64,000 bases of DNA from CAVQMB01 sp963713445 (GCA_963713445.1 CAVQMB010000026.1:1-64000); one strand, 5' to 3'; positions 17,291-26,155 are shown, counted from the first letter of the stretch. The notes: generated from the sequence alone by a model not told the origin. Translations and numbers: made by a program.

Positions 17291-19213
17291 TTATAGATTG
17301 TCGATCGGCACCGGCTCACTAGTATCGGCCGGCGTAAAACCGAAAACCTGACCATAGAAATAGAGCTCGGCCGCTAACGCCCGCGCGATGTTAGCGGCCT
17401 GCCGGAAGCCGTGACGCTCGTCGGCAAAGGTCACATAGGCAACCGGCAAGCCGCGCTCGCGCAGGGCGGCGACCATCGCCTCGGCCTGCGCCGGCGGCAC
17501 GACCTTATCCTGCAGGCCCTGAAAGAAAATCACTGGTGCCCGCAGCCGATCGAGGTGATTGATCGGTGAACGCGCGCGGTACAGGGCGCGCGCTTCCGGG
17601 TACGGGCCGACCAGCCGATCGAGATAACGCGACTCGAATTTGTGGGTGTCGGCCGCCAGGGTCTCGAGGTCACCAATGCCGTAGTAACTGGCCCCGGCCC
17701 GGAACAGGTCGTGGGAGGTCAGCGCCGCCAGAGTGCTGTAGCCGCCCGCGCTTTTGCCACGGATAGCACAGCGCCCGGCATCGACCAGGCCCTGTTCGAT
17801 CAGGTGGCGGGCTGCTGCCAAGCAGTCGTCCACATCGACCACGCCCCAGCCTCCGTCCAGCGCCTGATGGTAGGCCCGGCCGTAACCGGTGCTGCCGCGG
17901 TAGTTGACATCGACCACGGCGATACCGCGCGACGTCCAGAACTGAATCTGCAGACTGAGTGCCGTAGTGGTAGCCGAGGTCGGACCACCATGACCGATAA
18001 CCAGCAATGGCGGGCACTCACTCGCAGGTGCGGTGAAATCGGGGTTGGTCGGGGGATAGAAGAACGCATAGGCCTGTGCGCCACCGCTGGTTGGAAAGCT
18101 CATCGGCTCCGGCTGCGCCAGATAGGCCGAGTCCACCGCCAGTTCGCCAGCACTGCAAACGACCTCAAGACGAGCCGTTGCCGGCTCGTAAAGCAGCAGT
18201 GACGTAGGCCGGTCGGGGGCACCGCCACGAAACGCCAGGCGCCCGCCCAAATCCAGCAGGCCATCGATCTGGCTGTAGGGTGTAGCGATGTCCTCCAAGG
18301 CGCCGTCCGCACCCAGTCGTGCCAGCTGCCAGCGGCCGTCCCGGGCGTAGCTACAATACAGAGCATCGTCCCCAATGGTGACGTGATTGGACTGGCCAAA
18401 CACCCAGGGTGGCTGGCCGAATTCGGCCGCCTGCGGGCACAGCGGTTCGATCCGGCCGGCCTGCCAACGGTACAGGTTCCACCAGCCGCTGCGGTCGGAC
18501 ACGAAGTGCAGCACTTCATCCCGCGCCCAGCGCGGCTGGACCACCGACTCTTCCGGTCCCCCGGCAATCCTGGCCGGTGCCTGTGGCAACCCGGCGCCAT
18601 CCAGCTCCGCCAGCCATAGCTCAGTGCCGTCCCACGGCATAACGGGATGGTTCCAGCTCAGCCAGGCCAGCCGGCGGCCGTCGAGACTGAGAGCCGGCGC
18701 AGCGTAGAAATCGGCACCGCGCGCCAGCGTCACCACACTCCCGTCGACCAGGCTGACAGCAACCAGCGTATTGGCCGGTTCACCGTCGCCAGCGTGATCC
18801 TCGCACACTGCCAGTACACGAGCCCGCTTGCCATCGGCCCTGAGGTCGGCAAACCGGCAGGTCGGCAAGTCGGTCAGTCGCCGCGGCTGTTCGCCGGGAC
18901 ACTGACTGTAGATCTGCTGGTCGGTCAGATTGACGAACAGTACCGTGCCGCAATGAACTGTGAACGCCCCACCGCCGTATTCGTGAACCCGCGACAACAC
19001 ACTGTAGTCCGCCGGCGTAACGTCGGTAATCCGTCCGTCGGCAGCGCGGCGTACCACCACCACGCGGCCGCCCTCGCCGGGCCGGGCCTCGCTCCAGTAG
19101 ATCGCATTACCGTCAACTGCCGCATCGCCCAGAGCAACACCGCCCGCGGCGACCCGCGCGGCAGTAATCGGCGAGCGCCAGCTGCCGAACGGCGCCTGGT
19201 GAACCGGGCTCAC
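17291..19213 (-). CDS. S9 family peptidase (prolyl oligopeptidase type)
   Basis: Probable cytoplasmic dipeptidyl or acylaminoacyl-type peptidase of 640 residues. The N-terminal half is a beta-propeller (repeats such as FVSDRSGWWNLYRW). The C-terminal alpha/beta hydrolase carries the nucleophile in GKSAGGYST (G-x-S-x-G-G), the aspartate in FQGLQDKVVPP and the histidine in DERHGFR. The GTG start (19211-19213) overlaps the TGA of cysE as GTGA, with GAGGAG as the ribosome-binding site, so it is translated as the second gene of a cysE operon. No signal peptide is visible. The pairing with cysE has no obvious metabolic logic. Confidence 0.85.
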   Translation of the reverse strand: MSPVHQAPFGSWRSPITAARVAAGGVALGDAAVDGNAIYWSEARPGEGGRVVVVRRAADGRITDVTPADYSVLSRVHEYGGGAFTVHCGTVLFVNLTDQQIYSQCPGEQPRRLTDLPTCRFADLRADGKRARVLAVCEDHAGDGEPANTLVAVSLVDGSVVTLARGADFYAAPALSLDGRRLAWLSWNHPVMPWDGTELWLAELDGAGLPQAPARIAGGPEESVVQPRWARDEVLHFVSDRSGWWNLYRWQAGRIEPLCPQAAEFGQPPWVFGQSNHVTIGDDALYCSYARDGRWQLARLGADGALEDIATPYSQIDGLLDLGGRLAFRGGAPDRPTSLLLYEPATARLEVVCSAGELAVDSAYLAQPEPMSFPTSGGAQAYAFFYPPTNPDFTAPASECPPLLVIGHGGPTSATTTALSLQIQFWTSRGIAVVDVNYRGSTGYGRAYHQALDGGWGVVDVDDCLAAARHLIEQGLVDAGRCAIRGKSAGGYSTLAALTSHDLFRAGASYYGIGDLETLAADTHKFESRYLDRLVGPYPEARALYRARSPINHLDRLRAPVIFFQGLQDKVVPPAQAEAMVAALRERGLPVAYVTFADERHGFRQAANIARALAAELYFYGQVFGFTPADTSEPVPIDNL

Positions 19214-20019
19214 TCCTCGGACTCGATCCGGTGATCCATATTCTGCGAGGGCCGGTCGCAGCCGGCGCAACCCACCACCTTGGCCGGCACCCCGACCACG
19301 GTGCAGTGTGGCGGCACATCGTCGAGTACCACACTACCGGCACCGATACGGCTGCCCTCACCAATCTCGACATTGCCCAGTATCTTGGCACCAGCGCCGA
19401 TCAACACACCGTGACGGACCTTGGGATGACGGTCCCCGCCCTTCTTTCCGGTGCCGCCCAGCGTAACCTCGTGCAGCATCGACACGTCATCTTCCACTAC
19501 TGCGGTCTCGCCCACCACGACGCTGGTGGCATGATCGATCATGATGCCGCGGCCAATCCGGGCCGCCGGGTGGATATCGACGGCAAAGGTTTCCGAAATC
19601 CGGTTCTGTAGGTACAGCGCCACATGACGACGCCCCTGTCGCCACAGCCAGTGCGCCACCCGGTAGGCCTGCAGCGCATGATAACCCTTGAAATACAGCA
19701 GCGGCTCCAGGTAACTGGTGCAGGCCGGATCGCGCTCATTGACAGCGACGATATCGGCGCGGGCTGCGGCGGCTATCCGCGGGTCGGTGCGCAAAGCCTC
19801 GTCGAAGACCTCGCGCACCAGCATGGCACGCACTTCAACGCTGCCCAGTTTGTGGGCCAGCTGATAGCTGAGCGCACTTTCCATGTCGTCATGCTTGAGC
19901 ACGGTGGCATGGACATAACTGGCCAACAGCGGCTCGTCGGCCACCATAGCGGCCGCCTCTTCGCAGACACGGGACCACACGGGATCGTGGGTGGAAACTC
20001 GGGATGCTGGCTGCAACAT
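19210..20019 (-). CDS. cysE: serine O-acetyltransferase CysE
   Basis: Acetyl-CoA plus L-serine to O-acetylserine, the first step of cysteine synthesis. The ATG at 20019 (MLQPASRVSTHDPVW) has AGAGG seven bases upstream and gives 269 residues, the usual enterobacterial-type length. The N-terminal helical domain (VWSRVCEEAAAMVADEPLL) is followed by left-handed beta-helix hexapeptide repeats (IHPAARIGRGIMIDHATSVV, GVLIGAGAKILGNVEIGEGS). Conserved active-site segments HEVTLGGTGKKGGDRHPKV and FKGYHALQAYRVAHWL are present. The C-terminal tail is longer and cysteine-containing (VVGCAGCDRPSQNMD). The gene diverges from cobS across 160 bases that contain CAACTATGGTTG, a short inverted repeat. Confidence 0.93.
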   Translation of the reverse strand: MLQPASRVSTHDPVWSRVCEEAAAMVADEPLLASYVHATVLKHDDMESALSYQLAHKLGSVEVRAMLVREVFDEALRTDPRIAAAARADIVAVNERDPACTSYLEPLLYFKGYHALQAYRVAHWLWRQGRRHVALYLQNRISETFAVDIHPAARIGRGIMIDHATSVVVGETAVVEDDVSMLHEVTLGGTGKKGGDRHPKVRHGVLIGAGAKILGNVEIGEGSRIGAGSVVLDDVPPHCTVVGVPAKVVGCAGCDRPSQNMDHRIESEE

Positions 20020-20178
20020 GCTGCAAACCTCTGGAGGACGGCCTGAATTATTAAGTATAGATGATAGTGGATAGCAGTCCCGGTTCCCAAACTCAACTAT
20101 GGTTGAATAGCCATTGTCGAATAGAATGATGGTTTTGTAGTCCATCCCAGGCGAGCACAGATCAACCGGAACGGCTTT

Positions 20179-21177
20179 ATGTCTGCATACTCTACTAGCG
20201 AACCGAACAGCTTGCCGAACGCGCCGGACATACGCGTGTCGGTGCGCGAAGTTTTCAATATCGACGCTGATCTCGAGGTACCCGCCTTCAGCCAGATCAG
20301 CGAGCATGTGCCGCCGCTGGACGAAGCTTATCGCTTCGACCGCGACACGACGCTGGCGATCCTGGCGGGCTTCGCCCACAACCGGCGGGTATGGTCCAGG
20401 GCTATCACGGCACCGGCAAGTCGACCCACATCGAACAGGTTGCAGCGCGGCTCAACTGGCCCTGCATCCGCGATCAACCTGGACAGCCACATCAGTCGCA
20501 TCGATCTGGTCGGGCAAAGATGCCATCGTATCCGCGACGGCAAGCAGGTCACGGAATTCCGCGAAGGCATCCTGCCATGGGCGTTGCAGCACCCGATGGC
20601 GCTGGTGTTCGACGAATACGACGCGGGCCGGCCCGATGTGATGTTCGTGATCCAGCGCGTGCTGGAGGTGGAAGGCAAGCTGACGCTGCTGGACCAGACC
20701 GGGTGCATGCGCGCCCATCCGTATTTCCGGCTGTTCGCCACCACCAACACGGTCGGTCTGGGTGATACCACGGGCCTCTATCACGGCACCCAGCAGATCA
20801 ACCAGGGCCAGATGGACCGCTGGAACATCGTCGCCACGCTGAACTACCTTGAACATGACGCCGAGGTGGGGATCGTACTGGCTAAAGTACCCCGGCACGA
20901 CAGTCCCGAAGGGCGCAAACTGATCAGCGCCATGGTCAACGTGGCTGATCTGACCCGCTCGGGTTTCATCAACGGCGATATCTCCACCGTTATGAGCCCG
21001 CGCACGGTCATCACCTGGGCCGAGAACACCTTGCTGTTCGGGGATATTGGGTTCGCGTTCCGACTCACGTTCCTCAACAAGTGCGACGAGGTCGAGCGAC
21101 CGATCATTGCCGAATACTATCAGCGCTGCCTCGGCACGGAGCTGCCGGAAACCGGCGTCCATGCCGTCCTGACATAA
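20179..21177 (+). CDS. cobS: CobS-type AAA+ ATPase, Walker A region out of frame
   Basis: CobS is the AAA+ subunit of the aerobic cobaltochelatase (CobN-CobS-CobT), which inserts cobalt into hydrogenobyrinate diamide. The N-terminal CobS signature PDIRVSVREVFNIDADLEVP and the Walker B region HPMALVFDEYDAGRPDVMFV are clear, as are sensor and arginine-finger segments. Between about 20390 and 20530, however, the frame is displaced. The P-loop GYHGTGKSTHIEQVAARLNW is encoded but in another frame. Four single-base changes (loss near 20390, gains near 20472 and 20513, loss near 20529) cancel out, so the frame stays open for 332 residues. As written the protein lacks its nucleotide-binding loop. No other cobalamin genes are nearby. 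Confidence 0.8.
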   Translation: MSAYSTSEPNSLPNAPDIRVSVREVFNIDADLEVPAFSQISEHVPPLDEAYRFDRDTTLAILAGFAHNRRVWSRAITAPASRPTSNRLQRGSTGPASAINLDSHISRIDLVGQRCHRIRDGKQVTEFREGILPWALQHPMALVFDEYDAGRPDVMFVIQRVLEVEGKLTLLDQTGCMRAHPYFRLFATTNTVGLGDTTGLYHGTQQINQGQMDRWNIVATLNYLEHDAEVGIVLAKVPRHDSPEGRKLISAMVNVADLTRSGFINGDISTVMSPRTVITWAENTLLFGDIGFAFRLTFLNKCDEVERPIIAEYYQRCLGTELPETGVHAVLT

Positions 21178-21185
21178 TTCCCGGG

Positions 21186-23039
21186 ATGGCTGACAAGCCT
21201 GACAACAGCAGCGCTTTCCGGCGCGCCACCGAGGCCACCCTGCGGGCCCTTGCGGAATCGGACAGCGTGCAGGTCGAATTCGGCGCCCGCGAACCCGGCG
21301 TCAGCGACACCACCGCACGCCTACCCAATCCACCGCGCGCACTGGCTTACGCCGAAGTCCAGCAGCTCCGCGGCCAGGCCGACAGTCTGGCCCTGCGGTT
21401 GCGCCATCACAACAGCCGGCTGCATCAGCGCTACGCGCCGGTCGACCCCAACGCCTGGCCGCTGTTCGACGCGCTCGAACAGGCCCGTTACGAAGCCCTG
21501 GGAGCCGAACGGTTCGCCGGCATCGCGGCCAATCTCGATGCCGCGCTGGAGGCACGTTGCCATGCCCTGGGCTACGATCAACTCCATGACCGTAACCCGG
21601 CGCAGATGGCGGATGCCCTCAGCCTGCTGGCGCGCGCAGCGCTCACCGGCCACGAGCCCCCGGCAGCCGCCCAACCACTGCTCGATCTGTGGCGCGAGCA
21701 ACTGCAGCCGCAACTGGACGATATCGTCGGCGACCTGCGCCGCCATCGCCAGGATCAGGCCGCCTTCGCCCGCGACTGTCGTCAGTTGCTGGACGCCATG
21801 GGCTATCCGGCGGAACCAGTGCCTGAGGAGCAACCCCAGCAAAGCCAAACCGAGGACAATGGCGAGCAGCCACCCGGCGAAGGGGGCGACCAGCCCAGCC
21901 AAGAACCCAGCACCACGGCGGCCGAGTTCCAGCAAGGCCAGGACGCCGCTGCTGAGGTCGACGGCGACGCAGCCGAGCAGCCGGAGCGCGCTCCTGGCGC
22001 CAGCAGCCCGGACGGCCGCGAAGGCCAGTGGGAGTACGAACCGCCAACCAGCAACCTGCCGCCGAATGAACGCTACGCGGTCTATACCACGGCATTCGAC
22101 GAAATACTGGGTGCCGAACAGATAGCGAGCGCCGAGGAGCTGGCCCAACTACGGCGCCAGCTCGACCAGCATGCCGCCCATCTGCGCGGCACCATCGCCA
22201 AGCTGGCCAACCGGCTGCAGCGGCGCCTGATGGCACAGCAGGCCCGGGAATGGCAATTCGACCTCGACGAAGGCCTGCTTGATGCCGCCCGGCTGGCGCG
22301 GGTAGTGGCGGATCCACGCCATTCCCTGAGTTATAAGTGGGAAAAGGATACCGAGTTCCGCGATACGGTGGTCAGCCTGCTGATCGATAACTCCGGCTCG
22401 ATGCGTGGCCGGCCCATCATCATGGCCGCCGTCAGCACCGACATTCTGGCCCGCACCCTGGAACGGGTCGGTATCAAGGTCGAAATCCTCGGCTTCACCA
22501 CCCGCGCCTGGAAGGGCGGCCAGTCCCGCGAGCGCTGGTTGGCCGACGGCCGCCCCCCCAATCCGGGCCGCCTCAACGATATCCGCCACATCATTTACAA
22601 AGCCGCTGACGCCCCGTGGCGGCGCACCCGTGTCAATCTGGGGCTGATGCTGAATGAAGGGATCCTTAAGGAGAACATCGACGGCGAGGCACTGCTGTGG
22701 ACCCACCGTCGCTTGCTGGCAAGACCTGAGCAACGCCGTATTTTGGTGGTGGTTTCAGACGGTGCACCGGTCGATGATTCGACCCTTTCAGTCAATCGCA
22801 GTGACTACCTCGATGCCCATCTGCGGCGGGTGATCCAGTACATCGAAACCCGCAGTCCAGTGGAATTACTGGCGATCGGCATAGGACACGACGTGACCCG
22901 CTACTACCGACGCGCAGTCACGCTGGTCGATGCCGCCCAACTGGGTGGGGCGATCGTCGACGAACTGGCCGAACTGTTCGCCGAAGAACGCCGCAACAAA
23001 CGCCGCGCCAGCCAGACCATGGGACTACCCATGCGATAG
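21186..23039 (+). CDS. cobT: CobT-type VWA protein (cobaltochelatase partner)
   Basis: Starts at ATG 21186, eight bases after cobS, and gives 617 residues. The N-terminal helical part is followed by a strongly acidic, glutamine/proline-rich linker (residues about 215-300; for example EEQPQQSQTEDNGEQPPGEG). The C-terminal von Willebrand A domain has the metal-ion adhesion site DNSGSMRG and later LVVVSDGAPVDDS. This architecture is that of CobT, which with CobS forms the chaperone-like motor of cobaltochelatase. The large CobN subunit is not in the window, so the pair could instead drive another MoxR/VWA-type insertion reaction. A tRNA gene follows. Confidence 0.85.
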   Translation: MADKPDNSSAFRRATEATLRALAESDSVQVEFGAREPGVSDTTARLPNPPRALAYAEVQQLRGQADSLALRLRHHNSRLHQRYAPVDPNAWPLFDALEQARYEALGAERFAGIAANLDAALEARCHALGYDQLHDRNPAQMADALSLLARAALTGHEPPAAAQPLLDLWREQLQPQLDDIVGDLRRHRQDQAAFARDCRQLLDAMGYPAEPVPEEQPQQSQTEDNGEQPPGEGGDQPSQEPSTTAAEFQQGQDAAAEVDGDAAEQPERAPGASSPDGREGQWEYEPPTSNLPPNERYAVYTTAFDEILGAEQIASAEELAQLRRQLDQHAAHLRGTIAKLANRLQRRLMAQQAREWQFDLDEGLLDAARLARVVADPRHSLSYKWEKDTEFRDTVVSLLIDNSGSMRGRPIIMAAVSTDILARTLERVGIKVEILGFTTRAWKGGQSRERWLADGRPPNPGRLNDIRHIIYKAADAPWRRTRVNLGLMLNEGILKENIDGEALLWTHRRLLARPEQRRILVVVSDGAPVDDSTLSVNRSDYLDAHLRRVIQYIETRSPVELLAIGIGHDVTRYYRRAVTLVDAAQLGGAIVDELAELFAEERRNKRRASQTMGLPMR

Positions 23040-23068
23040 TTTACAAGCGCTGTCGCTTTGGGTATTCT
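23040..23068 (+). promoter_or_regulatory. sigma-70 promoter of tRNA-Val
   Basis: TTTACA at 23040-23045 and TATTCT at 23063-23068 are separated by 17 bases. The tRNA begins 16 bases after the -10 element. The -35 overlaps the end of cobT. Confidence 0.65.
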
Positions 23069-23083
23069 TCGACATTCTAGTGC

Positions 23084-23160
23084 AGGCGCGTAGCTCAGCT
23101 GGTTAGAGCACCACCTTGACATGGTGGGGGTCGTTGGTTCGAGTCCAATCGCGCCTACCA
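23084..23160 (+). tRNA. tRNA-Val (GAC)
   Basis: A 77-base cloverleaf with CCA encoded. The acceptor stem AGGCGCG pairs with CGCGCCT. The D arm is AGCTCAGCTGGTTAGAGCA. The anticodon stem is CCACC/GGTGG with loop TTGACAT, giving anticodon GAC. The T arm contains GGTTCGAGTCC. The sequence closely resembles Escherichia coli tRNA-Val(GAC). Confidence 0.97.
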
Positions 23161-23171
23161 ACCGTATAGTG

Positions 23172-23201
23172 AAGGCGCGTCTTTGCGGACGCGCCTTTTT
23201 T
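23172..23201 (+). terminator. intrinsic terminator/attenuator between tRNA-Val and thrS
   Basis: Ten-base-pair stem AAGGCGCGTC / GACGCGCCTT with a six-base loop TTTGCG, followed by TTTT. The thrS start codon is only 24 bases beyond, so no separate thrS promoter fits downstream. The hairpin must be partly read through, act as an attenuator, or coincide with a promoter inside the tRNA. Confidence 0.7.
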
Positions 23202-23224
23202 GTCTGTCAGCCCTGAGGTCTGTG

Positions 23225-25186
23225 ATGCCCGTCATAACCCTGCCCGATGGTAGCCAGAAAGCCTTCGACGGCCCCGTTTCCGGCTTCGACATTGCCGCCA
23301 GCATTGGCCCAGGTCTGGCCCGTGCGGCTTTGGCAATGACCGTCGACGAGGTGGAGTGTGATCTATCCACCACGCTGAGCCATGACGCCAACGTGCGCTT
23401 TCTCACCGTCAAGGACAGTGCGGGTCTGGACGTGCTGCGGCACACGCTGACCGCGCAGATCCTGGCCCGGGCGGTAAAGGACATGTACCCGAACGCCAAG
23501 CTCGCGATCGGTCCCACCATCGACACCGGGTTCTACTACGACATTGCTTTTCCGGAGCCGATCTCGGCGGAAGCGTTACCGGCAATCGAACAGCGGATGC
23601 GCGAAATCGTCCGCGAAGACCTGCCGATCACCCGCGAGATGTGGCAGCGCACCGACGCGATCAGCTATTTCCAGGCCAAGGACGAGGACTACAAGGCCCA
23701 GATCATTGCCGAGGCCCCGCCTGAGGAAACGGAGATTTCGCTGTATCGCCAGGGTCGTGACGGCGAGGACGTGTTCATGGATTTGTGCCGCGGACCGCAC
23801 CTGCCCTCGACCGGTAAGGCCGGGCAGGCATTCAAGCTGACCTCAGTAGCCGGTGCCTACTGGCGCGGAGACAGCAACAACGAGATGCTGACCCGCATCT
23901 ACGGCACCGCCTGGGCGACTGACAGTGAACTCCAGGATCATCTGCATATGCTGGCCGAAGCCGACAAGCGCGATCATCGCAAGCTGGCCCGGCAACTGGA
24001 CCTATTCCACATGCAGGAAGAAGCGCCGGGTATGACCTTCTGGCATCCCAAGGGCTGGACCCTGTGGCAGCAGGTCGAGCAGTACATGCGCGGAGTCTAC
24101 CGCCGCAGCGGATTCCAGGAAGTCCGTTGCCCGCAGATTCTTGACGTCAGCCTGTGGAAGGCCTCGGGCCATTGGGACAATTTCAAGGAGGACATGTTCT
24201 TCACGGCTTCCGAAAACCGCGAGTATGCGGTCAAGCCCATGAACTGCCCCGGCCACGTGCAGATTTTCAAGCACGGTCTGCACAGTTACCGGGAACTGCC
24301 GATCCGCTTCGGCGAATTCGGATCCTGTCACCGCAATGAGGCCTCAGGAGCCCTGCACGGCCTGATGCGGGTACGCGGGTTTACCCAGGACGATGGCCAC
24401 ATTTTCTGTACCGAGGAACAGATCCAGGACGAGGTGTCGGCTTTTATCGAGGTGCTGCGCGGTGTGTATGCCGATTTTGGTTTCACCGATATTCTCTACA
24501 AGTTGTCGACCCGGCCGGACAAACGTATCGGCGACGATGCCATCTGGGACAAAGCGGAGACAGCCCTGGGCCAGGCGCTGGAGGCCAACGGCATCAGTTA
24601 CGACATCAACCCCGGTGAAGGTGCCTTTTACGGCCCCAAGATCGAATTCTCGCTGCAGGACGCCATTGGCCGGATCTGGCAATGCGGTACCATGCAAGTC
24701 GATTTCTCGATGCCCGGGCGCCTCGGTGCCGAATACGTGGCCGAAGATTCGGGCCGCCGCACCCCGGTCATGCTGCACCGGGCCATTGTCGGCTCGCTGG
24801 AGCGCTTCATCGGCATTCTTATCGAACACTATGCCGGGCACTTTCCGCTCTGGCTGGCCCCGGTACAGTGTGTGGTCATGGGGATCACCGACCAGCAGGC
24901 GGCGGCGGTCGGAGATTTGGCCACCCAGCTCGAACAAGCCGGGTTGCGGGTCAGGGCAGACCTGCGCAACGAGAAAGTGTCCTACAAGATCCGGGAGCAC
25001 GCACTGCAGAAAGTTCCGGTCATGCTGGTGCTGGGCAAACGCGAGATCGAACAAGGCACAGTGACGGTGCGCCGCCTCGGCAGCAACGTCCAGGCCACCC
25101 TGCCAGTGGCGGAACTGATCGCCGAGCTGCAGGACGAAATCGCTCACAAACGCCAGCCGCTGCCAACCGCGGCGGAAGCCGCGTAA
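23225..25186 (+). CDS. thrS: threonine--tRNA ligase
   Basis: Charges tRNA-Thr. The ATG at 23225 has GAGG six bases upstream and gives 653 residues. Domains in order: TGS (MPVITLPDGSQKAFDGPVSG), editing domain, class II core and anticodon-binding domain. Catalytic zinc ligands are visible in MNCPGHVQIFKHG and in later histidines; motif 2 is FGSCHRNEASGALHG. Oddity: in the editing domain the usual R-H-S-x-A-H motif reads RHTLTAQILARAV, so the second histidine (His77 of the E. coli enzyme) is a glutamine with one extra residue before it. The downstream C-x3-H (DLCRGPHLP) is normal. Serine editing may therefore be impaired. It is followed after seven bases by a TAXI-like gene rather than infC. 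Confidence 0.96.
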   Translation: MPVITLPDGSQKAFDGPVSGFDIAASIGPGLARAALAMTVDEVECDLSTTLSHDANVRFLTVKDSAGLDVLRHTLTAQILARAVKDMYPNAKLAIGPTIDTGFYYDIAFPEPISAEALPAIEQRMREIVREDLPITREMWQRTDAISYFQAKDEDYKAQIIAEAPPEETEISLYRQGRDGEDVFMDLCRGPHLPSTGKAGQAFKLTSVAGAYWRGDSNNEMLTRIYGTAWATDSELQDHLHMLAEADKRDHRKLARQLDLFHMQEEAPGMTFWHPKGWTLWQQVEQYMRGVYRRSGFQEVRCPQILDVSLWKASGHWDNFKEDMFFTASENREYAVKPMNCPGHVQIFKHGLHSYRELPIRFGEFGSCHRNEASGALHGLMRVRGFTQDDGHIFCTEEQIQDEVSAFIEVLRGVYADFGFTDILYKLSTRPDKRIGDDAIWDKAETALGQALEANGISYDINPGEGAFYGPKIEFSLQDAIGRIWQCGTMQVDFSMPGRLGAEYVAEDSGRRTPVMLHRAIVGSLERFIGILIEHYAGHFPLWLAPVQCVVMGITDQQAAAVGDLATQLEQAGLRVRADLRNEKVSYKIREHALQKVPVMLVLGKREIEQGTVTVRRLGSNVQATLPVAELIAELQDEIAHKRQPLPTAAEAA

Positions 25187-25193
25187 ACACACC

Positions 25194-26102
25194 TTGCCCG
25201 CGATCCTCGGCCTGCTATTCGTCGCACTGGTGGCCGTAAGCCCGTCGGCAGCGGCTCAGTCCGTGTTTGCAGGACCATCGGGCAGTGCCTATTTGGACGG
25301 TTTCTGCCCGCAGGTGGTGGAATCGCTGCGGCTGGACAATTTCCCGCATCATTGCGCCGTAAGCCGTGGCACGGTGGACAACATCGCCAGGGTTATCGAA
25401 CGGCCGCAGGACGTTGGCATTGGCCAACTCGACATAATTGCCAACTATATCGCCAACCATCTGGGCCAGTTGGCGGTGGTCGACGCCAATATCGGGTCGC
25501 AATGCCTGTTCGCTGTATCGAGTGAAACCGGCCCACCGCTGATCAATCGACTGCCGCCCGACCTGCCAGTGGCACTACCACCCGCTGACAGCGGCTCGGC
25601 GGCCACCTTCCGGTTGCTGCAAAGTTTCGAACCGGATCTGGCGCGGCTGCAAAATATCTCCCATTACGATTCCCCCATTAGCGCTGTCGCAGCCGTGCGC
25701 AAGGGCCAGGCTGGAGTCGCTTTCTTCGTCGCCGTAGCCGATCTCGACAGTCCCGTGTTCAAGGCCGCAAATGGCGCGGGCCTGCATTTTCTGCCGGTGC
25801 TCGACCGCGCCATGCTGAGCTACGAGCCAGCCCGCATCGCAGTCTATGAACCGCATGAGGTGGGCGTCACCCCGAAACTGTTCGGTCTTGCCGATCCCAG
25901 CCGCATTGCCACAGCCTGCACCCCGGTTGTACTGTTCACGGGCCATCCCCTGCAGTTCCCCTACCACAGCCGCCAGCGCGACCGGCAGGAGGCATTGGTC
26001 AAAGCCCTCAGCAGCACTGAGCGGCCCGATTCGAGCGCCTGGCAGGCAATCTTCGATAACATGGGTAACGTCAGCCGTCAGCAGCTTGAGGCCTTGTTCT
26101 GA
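25194..26102 (+). CDS. TAXI-like periplasmic protein, paralogue 2
   Basis: A 302-residue secreted protein, TTG start at 25194, seven bases after the thrS stop. The signal peptide is about MPAILGLLFVALVAVSPSAA. The mature chain parallels the protein at 11097 from end to end: SGSAYLDGFCPQVVESLR, then RVIERPQDVGIGQLDIIAN, LPPDLPVALPPADSGSAATF and ACTPVVLFTGHPLQFP. All four cysteines are kept (FCPQ, HHCA, SQCLF, TACTP). It resembles type-2 solute-binding proteins, but no permease is adjacent. Its place between thrS and infC interrupts an otherwise conserved translation operon and implies co-transcription with thrS. Start codon and function are uncertain. Confidence 0.65.
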   Translation: MPAILGLLFVALVAVSPSAAAQSVFAGPSGSAYLDGFCPQVVESLRLDNFPHHCAVSRGTVDNIARVIERPQDVGIGQLDIIANYIANHLGQLAVVDANIGSQCLFAVSSETGPPLINRLPPDLPVALPPADSGSAATFRLLQSFEPDLARLQNISHYDSPISAVAAVRKGQAGVAFFVAVADLDSPVFKAANGAGLHFLPVLDRAMLSYEPARIAVYEPHEVGVTPKLFGLADPSRIATACTPVVLFTGHPLQFPYHSRQRDRQEALVKALSSTERPDSSAWQAIFDNMGNVSRQQLEALF

Positions 26103-26155
26103 ATCCGCCAGGCAGCGCCAAATATGATTTTCGACTTTGCCCAGTAATCAGACAG

